Positions 1 through 7,779 of a DNA stretch of 64,000 nt are shown one piece after another. Position 1 is the first letter of the stretch. Each line of letters starts with the position of its first letter. The notes under the pieces were generated by a model that was not told the DNA's origin, searched no databases, and worked only from the letters and a program-made list of their open reading frames with translations. The translations under genes and the position numbers were made by a program. Source of the stretch: Castellaniella denitrificans (GTDB lineage Bacteria; Pseudomonadota; Gammaproteobacteria; Burkholderiales; Burkholderiaceae_B); assembly GCF_042653765.1 (NCBI RefSeq), contig NZ_JBHSEZ010000009.1, positions 1 to 64,000 of the forward strand, in the 5' to 3' direction.

Positions 1-285
1 GCCGCGGCGCCGGCGGCCGCCGCCCCCGCGCCTGCGCCCGCCGCCGCGCAGGGGCACCAGGTCAAGGCGCCCATGGTGGGCACGTTCTACCGTTCGCCCA
101 ACCCGAGCGCCCCGGCCTTCGTCGAAGTCGGGCAGGCCGTCAAGGAAGGCGACCCCCTGTGCATCATCGAGGCGATGAAGCTGCTGAACGAGATCGAGGC
201 CGACAAGTCCGGCGTGATCAAGGAAATCCTCGTCGAAAACGGCGAACCGGTCGAATACGGCCAGCCCCTGTTCATCATCGCCTGA
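1..285 (+). CDS. accB: Biotin carboxyl carrier protein of acetyl-CoA carboxylase (3' part)
   Basis: AccB carries biotin between the carboxylase and carboxyltransferase halves of acetyl-CoA carboxylase, the first committed step of fatty-acid synthesis in the cytoplasm. The reading frame is open from base 1, so the N-terminus lies outside the window. What is visible is an Ala/Pro-rich flexible linker (about 20 residues), then a complete biotinyl domain with the biotin-attachment motif EAMKL; the lysine is the modified residue. The stop at 283-285 is five bases before accC, so the two are co-transcribed and probably translated together, as usual for this pair. Confidence 0.95.
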   Translation, partial: AAAPAAAAPAPAPAAAQGHQVKAPMVGTFYRSPNPSAPAFVEVGQAVKEGDPLCIIEAMKLLNEIEADKSGVIKEILVENGEPVEYGQPLFIIA

Positions 286-290
286 GCGCC

Positions 291-1637
291 ATGTTCGAAA
301 AAATCCTGATCGCCAATCGCGGCGAAATCGCCCTGCGGGTCTTGCGCGCCTGCCGCGAACTGGGCGTCAAGACCGTGGTCGTGCACTCCGAGGCCGACCG
401 CGATGCCAAGTACGTGCGCCTGGCCGACGAATCCGTCTGCATCGGGCCCGCCACGCCGCGCGACAGCTATCTGAACATGCCGGCGCTGATCTCGGCCGCC
501 GAAGTCACCGACGCCGAGGCCATCCACCCCGGCTACGGCTTCCTGTCGGAGAACGCCGATTTCGCCGAACGGGTGGAAAAGAGCGGCTTCGTCTTCATCG
601 GACCGCGTCCCGAGAGCATCCGCACCATGGGCGACAAGGTCAGCGCCAAGCAGGCGATGATCGCCGCCGGCGTGCCGGTCGTGCCGGGCTCGGGCGGCGC
701 GCTGCCCGACGACCCCAAGGAAATCCAGCGCATCGCCGCCAAGGTCGGCTATCCGGTCATCATCAAGGCCGCGGGCGGCGGCGGCGGGCGCGGCATGCGG
801 GTGGTCTACACCGAGGCCGCCCTGCTCAACGCGGTGGCGATGACGCGCACCGAAGCCGGCGCCGCCTTCAACAACCCCGAGGTCTACCTGGAAAAATTCC
901 TGGAAAACCCGCGCCACATCGAGATCCAGGTGCTGGCCGACGGCGAGGGCAAGGCCGTCTGGCTGGGCGAGCGCGACTGCTCCATGCAGCGCCGCCACCA
1001 GAAGATCATCGAAGAGGCACCCGCCCCGGGCATCGAGCGCGCCCAGGTCGAGCGCATCGGCGAACGCTGCGCCGAAGCCTGCCGCCAGATGCGCTACCGC
1101 GGTGCCGGCACCTTCGAATTCCTGTACGAGAACGGGGAATTCTTCTTCATCGAGATGAACACCCGCATCCAGGTCGAGCACACGATCACCGAAATGATCA
1201 CCGGCATCGACCTGGTCCAGCAGCAGCTGCGCATCGCCGCCGGGGAAAAATTCACCCTGCGCCAGCGCGACGTCCACCTGCGCGGCCATGCGATCGAGTG
1301 CCGGATCAATGCCGAGGATCCCTACAAGTTCACGCCCAGCCCCGGGAAGATCTCCAACTGGCACACGCCGGGCGGACCGGGCGTGCGCATGGATTCGCAC
1401 GTGTTCACCGGCTACACCGTGCCGCCCTACTACGACTCGATGATCGCCAAGCTCATCACCTATGGCGACGACCGCCACCAGGCGATCATGCGCATGGACA
1501 TCGCCCTGTCGGAAATGATCGTCGAGGGGGTGCAGACCAATATCCCGCTGCACCGCGAGTTGATGCAGGACGCCCGGTTCGTCGAAGGCGGCACCAGCAT
1601 CCACTACCTCGAACAGAAGCTCGCCGCGCGCGCCTGA
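291..1637 (+). CDS. accC: Biotin carboxylase subunit of acetyl-CoA carboxylase
   Basis: AccC carboxylates the biotin on AccB using ATP and bicarbonate. The 448-residue product has the family's usual length. It begins MFEKILIANRGEIALRV, a typical biotin-carboxylase N-terminal domain. It carries the glycine-rich ATP-grasp loop (GGGGRGMRVV, about residue 160) and the catalytic stretch MNTRIQVEH near residue 285. That stretch continues TITE rather than the more common PVTE, a small variation. I chose ATG 291, five bases after the accB stop; a longer in-frame extension to 159 would run through accB and is not credible. prmA follows after 9 bases. Confidence 0.97.
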   Translation: MFEKILIANRGEIALRVLRACRELGVKTVVVHSEADRDAKYVRLADESVCIGPATPRDSYLNMPALISAAEVTDAEAIHPGYGFLSENADFAERVEKSGFVFIGPRPESIRTMGDKVSAKQAMIAAGVPVVPGSGGALPDDPKEIQRIAAKVGYPVIIKAAGGGGGRGMRVVYTEAALLNAVAMTRTEAGAAFNNPEVYLEKFLENPRHIEIQVLADGEGKAVWLGERDCSMQRRHQKIIEEAPAPGIERAQVERIGERCAEACRQMRYRGAGTFEFLYENGEFFFIEMNTRIQVEHTITEMITGIDLVQQQLRIAAGEKFTLRQRDVHLRGHAIECRINAEDPYKFTPSPGKISNWHTPGGPGVRMDSHVFTGYTVPPYYDSMIAKLITYGDDRHQAIMRMDIALSEMIVEGVQTNIPLHRELMQDARFVEGGTSIHYLEQKLAARA

Positions 1638-1646
1638 GGTCCCGGG

Positions 1647-2561
1647 ATGCGAGAGCTGGTGCTGAACTGCGCGGAAAACCAGGCGGAAGCCTGGTCCGAC
1701 GCCCTGCTGGAAGCCGGCGCCCTGTCGGTGTCGGTCGAAGACGCCGACGGCGACACGGAGCACGAGCAGGCGCTGTTCGGCGAGCCGGGCACGGAACCCG
1801 AGGTCCTGGCCTGGCGGCGCAACCGCCTGGTGGCCCTGCTGGCCGACGGCGACGATCCCGCCCTGTTGCTGGCCGCGCTGGACGGCCTGGCCGGGCCGGC
1901 GCCCGGCGCGGACGACTGGTTCCTGCGCGACGTGCCGGACGCCGACTGGGTGCGCCTGACGCAGTCCCAGTTCGGTCCCATCGTCGTGAGCGACCGCATC
2001 TGGATCGTGCCGAGCTGGCACCGCGACGACGCGGGCCTGCCTTCGGCCGGCGCGCGGGACGGCATCGTGCGCATCGAGCTCGACCCCGGGCTGGCCTTCG
2101 GCACCGGCAGCCACCCCACCACGCACCTGTGCCTGGAATGGCTGGCGGCCCATCTGCAAGGCGGCGAGACCGTGCTGGACTACGGCTGCGGTTCCGGCAT
2201 CCTGGCGATCGCCGCCCGCCTGCTGGGCGCCGGTCCGACCCGGGGGGTGGACATCGACGAGCAGGCGGTGCAGGCCACGGCCCGCAACGCGGCCGCCAAC
2301 CGCGTGGACGTCGCGGCATGCCTGCCGGACGACCTGCCCGCCGGGACCAGCCAGGTGGTGGTCGCCAACATCCTGTCCAATCCGCTCAAGCTCCTGGCCC
2401 CCATGCTGGCCGCCCGGGTCGCCCCTGGCGGCCGGCTGGCGCTGTCCGGCGTCCTGGAACGCCAGGCCGACGAGGTCTGCCAGGCCTATGCGCCTCATCT
2501 GCCCCTGCGGGTCTGGGCTGCCCGCGACGGCTGGGTCTGCCTGGCGGGACGCAGGGCCTGA
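1647..2561 (+). CDS. prmA: Ribosomal protein L11 methyltransferase
   Basis: PrmA trimethylates ribosomal protein L11. The 304-residue protein has an N-terminal substrate-recognition domain beginning MRELVLNC. Its C-terminal Rossmann methyltransferase domain shows the SAM-binding motif VLDYGCGSGILAIAA near residue 177 and the downstream catalytic motif NILSNPL near residue 240. The segment DPGLAFGTGSHPTT just before motif I is characteristic of PrmA. It follows accC by 9 bases and precedes the zinc-ribbon gene by about 15, so it probably belongs to the accBC transcript, an arrangement common in proteobacteria. Confidence 0.96.
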   Translation: MRELVLNCAENQAEAWSDALLEAGALSVSVEDADGDTEHEQALFGEPGTEPEVLAWRRNRLVALLADGDDPALLLAALDGLAGPAPGADDWFLRDVPDADWVRLTQSQFGPIVVSDRIWIVPSWHRDDAGLPSAGARDGIVRIELDPGLAFGTGSHPTTHLCLEWLAAHLQGGETVLDYGCGSGILAIAARLLGAGPTRGVDIDEQAVQATARNAAANRVDVAACLPDDLPAGTSQVVVANILSNPLKLLAPMLAARVAPGGRLALSGVLERQADEVCQAYAPHLPLRVWAARDGWVCLAGRRA

Positions 2562-2576
2562 CGGGGTGTGGCGGTG

Positions 2577-3641
2577 ATGGACCTGACCACGCGCTGCCCG
2601 AAGTGCGGGACTGTGTTCCAGGCGGGCCTGTCGGACCTGCAATTGCGCAAGGGCTACATCCGCTGCGTGCAGTGCGCCCATATCTTCGACGGCTATGCCG
2701 AGGTAGTCTCCGACGCGTCCGCGCCCGGGGCTCCCGCGGCGGCGCCGCGCCCGGCCTCCGCGCCCACCGCGCCCGTGGCCGGGCCGCCGGAAGAACCGCC
2801 GCCGCAGGTGATCCGTTCCGGCCGGCCTCCGGCGCCGCAGCCCGATCCGGCGCATGCGTTCCGCATCGGCGTCGCGCCCTGGCCCGACGACCGGCCCGAG
2901 CCCCGCATCGGAGGCGCGGCGGGCCGGGCCGATCCGCGTCCGGTCGAGGAGATCCTCGCCGATGAGGGGTGGATGCCCGATTCCGGGGCGGCGCCGGTTT
3001 CCGCCCGGGACGAGCCGCCCGCTCAGGCGGCGCCCTTCGTGGTCGAACCCCGGCCCGGCCATCGCAGCCAGGGCGGTTCCGCCGCGCCTCTGCTGCGGGA
3101 CGAGGACGCCCTGGGCTGGTGGGATGCGCTGGTGCGTTTCTGCGCCCGGCTGCTGCTCGTCCTGCTGCTGCTCCTGCTGGCCGCGCAGGCCGTCTACGTC
3201 TACCGGGCCGGCATCGCCCGGATGGTGCCCGCGCTGCGGCCCGCCCTCGAACGGGCCTGCGAGCCCCTGCGCTGCCGGGTGCCGTATGCCCGCGACATCG
3301 CCCGGATCGCCATCACGGGCTCCGCGCTCAAGGCGGCCGACGCCGACGCCCTGTCGGATCGGCCCGCCGGCGGCCAGGAACCCGCCGAACAGCATTTCGT
3401 GCTGCACGCCACGCTGCGCAACCAGGCCGAGCAGCCGCAGGAATGGCCCACCCTGGTCCTGGACCTGAAGGACGCCGCCGGCACGCTGCTGGTGCGCCGC
3501 AACCTGTCGCCCGCCGACTACCTGGGGGCGGCCCGCGCCGCCGAGCCTTTCGCCGCCCGCAGCGAAGTCCTGGTGCGCATCCCCCTGACCCTGAGCGGCA
3601 TTCGCATCAACGGCTACCAGCTCGACCTTTTCTATCCCTGA
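2577..3641 (+). CDS. Zinc-ribbon and DUF3426 domain membrane protein
   Basis: This is a protein of about 354 residues of unknown function. The N-terminus is an MJ0042-type zinc ribbon with two CxxC pairs (CPKC and CVQC) in the first 40 residues. Next comes a long Pro/Ala-rich low-complexity stretch, one strongly hydrophobic transmembrane segment (leucine-rich, near residues 190-210) and a C-terminal DUF3426-like domain. The family occurs next to prmA in many betaproteobacteria. I prefer ATG 2577; in-frame GTG codons at 2568 and 2574 would add up to three residues. The topology suggests a cytoplasmic metal-binding head and a periplasmic domain. Its role is not known. Confidence 0.85.
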   Translation: MDLTTRCPKCGTVFQAGLSDLQLRKGYIRCVQCAHIFDGYAEVVSDASAPGAPAAAPRPASAPTAPVAGPPEEPPPQVIRSGRPPAPQPDPAHAFRIGVAPWPDDRPEPRIGGAAGRADPRPVEEILADEGWMPDSGAAPVSARDEPPAQAAPFVVEPRPGHRSQGGSAAPLLRDEDALGWWDALVRFCARLLLVLLLLLLAAQAVYVYRAGIARMVPALRPALERACEPLRCRVPYARDIARIAITGSALKAADADALSDRPAGGQEPAEQHFVLHATLRNQAEQPQEWPTLVLDLKDAAGTLLVRRNLSPADYLGAARAAEPFAARSEVLVRIPLTLSGIRINGYQLDLFYP

Positions 3642-3656
3642 AGGAATTTCATCGCC

Positions 3657-4604
3657 ATGTCCAAGGACGTCCTGATCTGCGGTTCCATCGCCTTCGACAC
3701 CATCGCCGTGTTCGAGGGACGCTTCCGCGACCACATCCTGGCCGACAGCATCAAGTCCCTCAGCGTGTCGTTCTTCGCGCCTTCGCTGCGCAAGGAATAC
3801 GGCGGCTGCGCGGGCAACATCGCCTACAGCCTGAAGCTGCTGGGCGGCCGGCCCGTGCCCGTCGGCACCGTGGGGCAGGACGCCGACGACTACCTGCAGC
3901 GCCTGCGCGACCTGGGCATCGACACCCGCCTGGTGCGCGTGCTGCCCGACACCTACACGGCCCAGTGCCACATCATCACGGACCAGGAAAACAACCAGAT
4001 CGCCTCGTTCCACCCGGGGGCGATGCTGCGCTCGGCGGAGAACGACCTGAGCGGCAACGCCGCGTGCTGGGCCATCGTCTCGCCCGATTCCAAGGATGGC
4101 ATGTTCAGCCATGCCGAGCGCCTGCGGGCGGCCGGGATCCCCTTCATCTTCGACCTGGGACAGGCGATGCCGCTGTTCGACGGCGACGACCTGCGGCGCA
4201 TGCTGGACATGGCCAGCATCCTGACCGCCAACGACTACGAGGCCAGCGTGATCGAAGAGCGCACCGGCCGGACCGTCCAGGAACTGGCCGCCGGCCTGCA
4301 GGCGGTGGTGGTGACCCGGGGCGGCGAGGGCGCCTCGCTGTTCGTCGGCGATGGCCGCACCGACATCCCGGCCCCGCCCGTGGAGCGGATCGTGGATCCG
4401 ACCGGCTGCGGCGACGCGCACCGCGCCGGCCTGCTGTATGGCCTGGCGCACGGCTGGTCCCTGCGGGACGCCTGCTGCTTGGCGAACGTCATGGGCGGCT
4501 TTAAAATCGCCCATAGAGGTCCGCAGAACCATAGCCCAGCGCGCGCCGACATCGCGGCGGCGCTGCGGACGCACTACGGCATCGATGCGGGCATGCTCGC
4601 CTGA
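3657..4604 (+). CDS. PfkB-family carbohydrate/nucleoside kinase
   Basis: This 315-residue member of the ribokinase/PfkB superfamily phosphorylates a sugar or nucleoside with ATP; adenosine-kinase-like proteins are the usual annotation here. The N-terminal glycine-rich substrate motif (EYGGCAGNIAYSL, residues 43-55) is intact. The C-terminal signature near residue 247 reads DPTGCGDAHRAG: the catalytic Asp is kept, but the anion-hole motif is GCGD rather than GAGD, and His replaces the usual Phe. The start has a reasonable upstream GAAGGAA. A hairpin follows at 4614. The substrate cannot be assigned from sequence alone. Confidence 0.85.
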   Translation: MSKDVLICGSIAFDTIAVFEGRFRDHILADSIKSLSVSFFAPSLRKEYGGCAGNIAYSLKLLGGRPVPVGTVGQDADDYLQRLRDLGIDTRLVRVLPDTYTAQCHIITDQENNQIASFHPGAMLRSAENDLSGNAACWAIVSPDSKDGMFSHAERLRAAGIPFIFDLGQAMPLFDGDDLRRMLDMASILTANDYEASVIEERTGRTVQELAAGLQAVVVTRGGEGASLFVGDGRTDIPAPPVERIVDPTGCGDAHRAGLLYGLAHGWSLRDACCLANVMGGFKIAHRGPQNHSPARADIAAALRTHYGIDAGMLA

Positions 4605-4613
4605 TCCGGACAC

Positions 4614-4640
4614 GGCCCCCTTTTTGGGGGGCATTTCTTT
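4614..4640 (+). terminator. Possible intrinsic terminator after the PfkB kinase gene
   Basis: C-run 4616-4620 pairs with the G-run 4626-4631 around a T-rich loop, followed by a weak T-rich stretch (4634-4640). It would end the accB-to-kinase transcript. The short stem makes it moderate. Confidence 0.5.
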
Positions 4641-4660
4641 CTCACTCCTGGAGTCAGCCC

Positions 4661-5158
4661 ATGGCGATCCTCACGCATGCTCTTCCTTCCCGCGCGGCGC
4701 GCCTCGCCGCCGTCGCCGGGGTTTCCCTGTCGCTGCTGGTCCTGGCCGGCTGCGCCAGCCAGTCCGCCTCCAGTTCCGTCTACACCTACGGCCAGGCCCA
4801 GCAGGAACAGATCGTGCGCTACGGCACCGTGGTGTCCGTGCGTCCGGTGGTCATCCAGTCCGACAAGTCCTCGGGCGTGGGCGCGATCGGCGGCGCGGCG
4901 CTGGGCGGGGTGGCGGGCAGCGCCATCGGCGGCGGCCGCGGCCAGATCCTGACCTCGATCGGCGGCGCCCTGCTGGGCGGCCTGGCTGGCAACGCGGTCG
5001 AGAACCAGGTCAACAAGACCAACGGCCTGGAAATCACCGTGCGCCTGGACAACGGCGAGACCCGCGTCATCGCCCAGGCGGCCGACGTGGCGCTCAGCTC
5101 CGGCCAGCGCGTCCAGGTGATCAGCGGCGGCGGCCCCACCCGCGTGGTGCCGATGTAA
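4661..5158 (+). CDS. Glycine-zipper outer-membrane lipoprotein (SlyB/Pcp-like)
   Basis: The 165-residue lipoprotein has a signal peptide ending in the lipobox LAGC (Cys about residue 31). A double glycine zipper follows: GAIGGAALGGVAGSAIGGG and then GGALLGGLAGNA. The C-terminal part is a small beta-rich domain. This matches the SlyB/PcpY family, outer-membrane lipoproteins that help envelope integrity; SlyB in enterobacteria belongs to the PhoPQ regulon. The gene has its own Shine-Dalgarno (CTCCTGGAGT just upstream). A LysR gene of different base composition starts only 9 bases after its stop, which marks the left edge of the accessory block. Confidence 0.9.
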   Translation: MAILTHALPSRAARLAAVAGVSLSLLVLAGCASQSASSSVYTYGQAQQEQIVRYGTVVSVRPVVIQSDKSSGVGAIGGAALGGVAGSAIGGGRGQILTSIGGALLGGLAGNAVENQVNKTNGLEITVRLDNGETRVIAQAADVALSSGQRVQVISGGGPTRVVPM

Positions 5159-5167
5159 TCGTAGCCG

Positions 5168-6070
5168 ATGATCAATCTGCGCAGCCTTGAAATCTTTTAT
5201 TGGGCCGTGCAGCTCAAGAGTTTCTCCCGGGCCGCGGAGAAGCTCAATACCACGCAGCCCACCATTTCGCAGCGGATCGCGGGCCTGGAAGAGCAGTTCG
5301 GGATGCGGCTGGTCAACCGCGCCACCAAACCATTCTCGCTGACCGAGAGCGGCCGGGCGTTGCTAGCGCATGCGGAACTCATCCTGCGGCAGGTGGCCAA
5401 GCTGGAACATGACCTCGGCTTGTCCGGGCGTGTGCCGCGCACGATCCGGCTGGGGGTGTCGGAAACCATCGTCCATACCTGGCTTGCGCGGTTCCTCGAA
5501 GAATCTCATCGCTGTTTCCCCAATATCGATTTCGACATCACGGTGGACGTCACGCCGTCGATGATGTCCACCTTGCAGGCCGGAGAGATCGATATCGCCC
5601 TGATGCTCGGGCCGGCGAATGACGACAAGATCGCCTGTGTGCATCTGGTGGATTACCCGTTGCAGTTCTATGCCGCACCCGGGTTCGTGCGGGGCAACCG
5701 GTTGACGATCGAAGAGCTGAAGCGCCTGCCCATCATCACCTATCCCAGGAATGCCTATCCTTTCAGCCATTTGCGCGAACAGTTGTTCCGGCTGACGGAC
5801 CAGACTCCGCGAATCTTCACCAATTCATCGCTGGCGACCATCGAACGCATGGCCGCCGATCGCATCGGTGTCGCGCTGGTGGCGCAGCACGCTTTTTCGC
5901 TCTCTTTGGTGCGCGGCGCCCTGGTCGCCATGGAAAGCGACCTGGAAATGCCGCCGCTCAGTTTTTGCGCCTTTTACGTGCTGGGGGTCAACGGCGAGAT
6001 CCTGGAGCGGCTGGTGGAAATCGCCCGCCACGTCGCCACGACCTCGAAGCATGCCGAGGCGGCCGACTAG
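5168..6070 (+). CDS. LysR-family transcriptional regulator
   Basis: This 300-residue LysR regulator has an N-terminal winged helix-turn-helix (residues 1-60, with FSRAAEKLNTTQPTISQRIAGLE) and a C-terminal periplasmic-binding-protein-like effector domain. It lies 9 bases after the SlyB-like gene. Its codon use is visibly less GC-rich than upstream genes, so it was probably acquired with the block to its right. It converges with the RraA-like gene, overlapping it by 4 bases (6067-6070). Likely targets are the SDR-RraA pair or the wider catabolic block; the effector is unknown. Confidence 0.92.
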   Translation: MINLRSLEIFYWAVQLKSFSRAAEKLNTTQPTISQRIAGLEEQFGMRLVNRATKPFSLTESGRALLAHAELILRQVAKLEHDLGLSGRVPRTIRLGVSETIVHTWLARFLEESHRCFPNIDFDITVDVTPSMMSTLQAGEIDIALMLGPANDDKIACVHLVDYPLQFYAAPGFVRGNRLTIEELKRLPIITYPRNAYPFSHLREQLFRLTDQTPRIFTNSSLATIERMAADRIGVALVAQHAFSLSLVRGALVAMESDLEMPPLSFCAFYVLGVNGEILERLVEIARHVATTSKHAEAAD

Positions 6071-6783
6071 GACCTCCGCTTGTGGGCCTCGTAGCGCGCC
6101 CGGTGTTCGGCGCCAGGCGGATAAAGGCCCGGCAACGAAGCGCCAGCCTCCACTTCCCCCATGATCCATCCTTCCAAGCGTTCCTGCTCCACAGCCAGCG
6201 CCGTGACCTCATCCAGCAGGGCGGCAGGGATCAGCACGGCTCCGTCCTGATCGGCCACGATGACGTCATCGGGAAAAACGGCCACACCACCGCATCCGAT
6301 GGGCTGCTGCCAGTCCACGAAGGTCAAGCGGGCCACGGAGGGCGGGGCTGCCGTGCCGCCTGCCCACACAGCCAGCCCTGTGGACAGCACACCGGTGATA
6401 TCGCGGACCGCGCCGTCGCTCACCAGAGCCGCGACGCCGCGCTGGACCATGCGCGCACACAGGATGTCGCCCCAAAAGCCTGCATCCTTGACGCCGTTGG
6501 CGTCGACCACGGCGATGCAGCCGGCGGACATCTGTTCGATGGCCGCTCGGGTGGATTTCGGTGAGCTCCAGGATTCGGGCGTGGCTAGGTCCTCTCGGGC
6601 GGGCACGAATCGCACGGTGAAGGCGCGACCCACGACACGCTTGCCTTTGGCTCCCGGCGTGATCGGACTCGCACCTCGAATCCAGACATTGCGCAAGCCT
6701 TTCTTGAGCAGGACGGTGGTCAGGGTGGCCGTGGTCACGCGCGTCAGGGCCTCGAAGGTTTTTACTTCTTGCGGGGAAGTCAT
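6067..6783 (-). CDS. RraA-family protein (HMG aldolase / oxaloacetate decarboxylase type)
   Basis: The 238-residue protein belongs to the RraA/class II pyruvate aldolase family, whose members either inhibit RNase E or, more often in catabolic clusters, cleave 4-hydroxy-4-methyl-2-oxoglutarate-like acids or decarboxylate oxaloacetate. The metal/substrate motif is present: GFWGDILCARM near residue 107 and the loop SDGAVRD about 20 residues later, with the conserved Arg-Asp. It is about 80 residues longer than true RraA, matching the aldolase branch. It lies 46 bases downstream of the SDR gene on the same strand, so the two probably form an operon. The context favours a metabolic role over RNase regulation. 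Confidence 0.82.
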   Translation of the reverse strand: MTSPQEVKTFEALTRVTTATLTTVLLKKGLRNVWIRGASPITPGAKGKRVVGRAFTVRFVPAREDLATPESWSSPKSTRAAIEQMSAGCIAVVDANGVKDAGFWGDILCARMVQRGVAALVSDGAVRDITGVLSTGLAVWAGGTAAPPSVARLTFVDWQQPIGCGGVAVFPDDVIVADQDGAVLIPAALLDEVTALAVEQERLEGWIMGEVEAGASLPGLYPPGAEHRARYEAHKRRS

Positions 6784-6829
6784 GTGCTCATCACCTTTGT
6801 CGAATGGGGGGAGGGCCGCATGCCGGCGG

Positions 6830-7624
6830 TCAGACAGTGGGAATCAGGCCGCCATCCACGCGGAAGGATGACCCGGTCACGTATGCGGCACGTTCGCTGG
6901 CAAGGAAGGCAACCATGTCGGCATATTCCTCGGGGCGGCCGTAGCGGCCCATGGGGATCGTCGCGGCGCTTTCGGATTCAACGTTGGCGGCATCCCTGCC
7001 TTCGCGCTGGGCGCGGGCGGCATCCAGGGACCGGGTGCGCGCGGTGGCGATGCGCCCCGGGATGACGATGTTGGATGTGACGCCATCCTTGGCGACGTCG
7101 CGTGCCAGCGTCTTGCTCCATCCCACGAGAGAGATGCGCGTGGCGTTGGACAGCCCCAGGTTCGGAATCGGGGAGGTGACGCCGGAGGATGTGCTGGTGA
7201 TGATTCGGCCCCAGCCGCGCTCGCGCATGCCCGGCAGCAGCAGATCGGTGATGCCGATCACGGAGATCACCATGGACTCGAAGGCATTGCGCCAGACGTC
7301 GGATGCATGGCCTTGCGCGGGACCGGGGGCAGGGCCGCCGGTGTTGTTCACCAGAATGTCGATGCCGCCGACACGGGTCAGCAGTTCGGCCACGCCTTGC
7401 GTCCACTGCTGCGCCATGCCCAGGTCCCAGACGAAGAGGTGGCATGGCTGATCCGGCCGCGATACTGCGCGGATCCTCTCTGCCGTCGACTCCAGGGATT
7501 TTCCGTCCCGGTCGGCGATGCACAAGGTCACGCCTTCGCGTGCCAACGCTACCGCGATCGCGCTGCCCAAACCGCCGCCGGCGCTCATGACCAGCGCCCG
7601 TTTACCTGCAATGCCCAAATCCAT
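6830..7624 (-). CDS. SDR-family oxidoreductase with non-canonical active site
   Basis: This is a 264-residue short-chain dehydrogenase/reductase. The nucleotide-binding motif SAGGGLGSAIA lies near residue 15, NNTGG near residue 88, and the catalytic-serine region STSSGV near residue 138. Where the family has YxxxK, this protein reads SNATR, so the general-base Tyr is Ser and the Lys is Arg; a minority SDR subgroup is known with this pattern. The C-terminal GSSFRVDGG motif is normal. I chose ATG 7624 because AGGAG lies at 7631-7635 with a 6-base spacer; the longer frame to 7690 has no such site. It is divergent from the LysR gene at 7780. Confidence 0.88.
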   Translation of the reverse strand: MDLGIAGKRALVMSAGGGLGSAIAVALAREGVTLCIADRDGKSLESTAERIRAVSRPDQPCHLFVWDLGMAQQWTQGVAELLTRVGGIDILVNNTGGPAPGPAQGHASDVWRNAFESMVISVIGITDLLLPGMRERGWGRIITSTSSGVTSPIPNLGLSNATRISLVGWSKTLARDVAKDGVTSNIVIPGRIATARTRSLDAARAQREGRDAANVESESAATIPMGRYGRPEEYADMVAFLASERAAYVTGSSFRVDGGLIPTV

Positions 7625-7734
7625 CCTCTGCTCCTGAACAGGTCGGGGCATGCGCGGATCTGTCGAATGCGTTCGTGGTCCCATCCGCATGCCCGGTTGA
7701 AGATCGGCTCAATCCTAGAAGCTTTGAATGAAAA

Positions 7735-7754
7735 AAAATATCAATATATATTTT
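7735..7754. promoter_or_regulatory. AT-rich inverted repeat between divergent SDR and LysR genes
   Basis: AAAATAT (7735-7741) and ATATTTT (7748-7754) form an inverted repeat. Nested in it is the 10-base palindrome AATATATATT (7743-7752). It lies in a strikingly AT-rich patch just before the LysR start and upstream of the divergent SDR gene. This is where a LysR protein usually binds to control itself and its neighbour. The operator role is inference from position and symmetry. Confidence 0.5.
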
Positions 7755-7779
7755 CCATTTAATCAAATAAAATTGGTCA

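Noticed and set aside
87..4634. Minus-strand open frame of 1515 codons across accB-accC-prmA-kinase
   Set aside because: It lies exactly opposite well-supported plus-strand genes in GC-rich DNA, where antisense stops are rare. Its translation is low-complexity His/Gly/Gln/Arg without domains.
6067..6783. Annotation as the RNase E inhibitor RraA
   Set aside because: It is about 80 residues longer than true RraA and lies in a catabolic operon with an SDR; the aldolase/decarboxylase branch is more likely.
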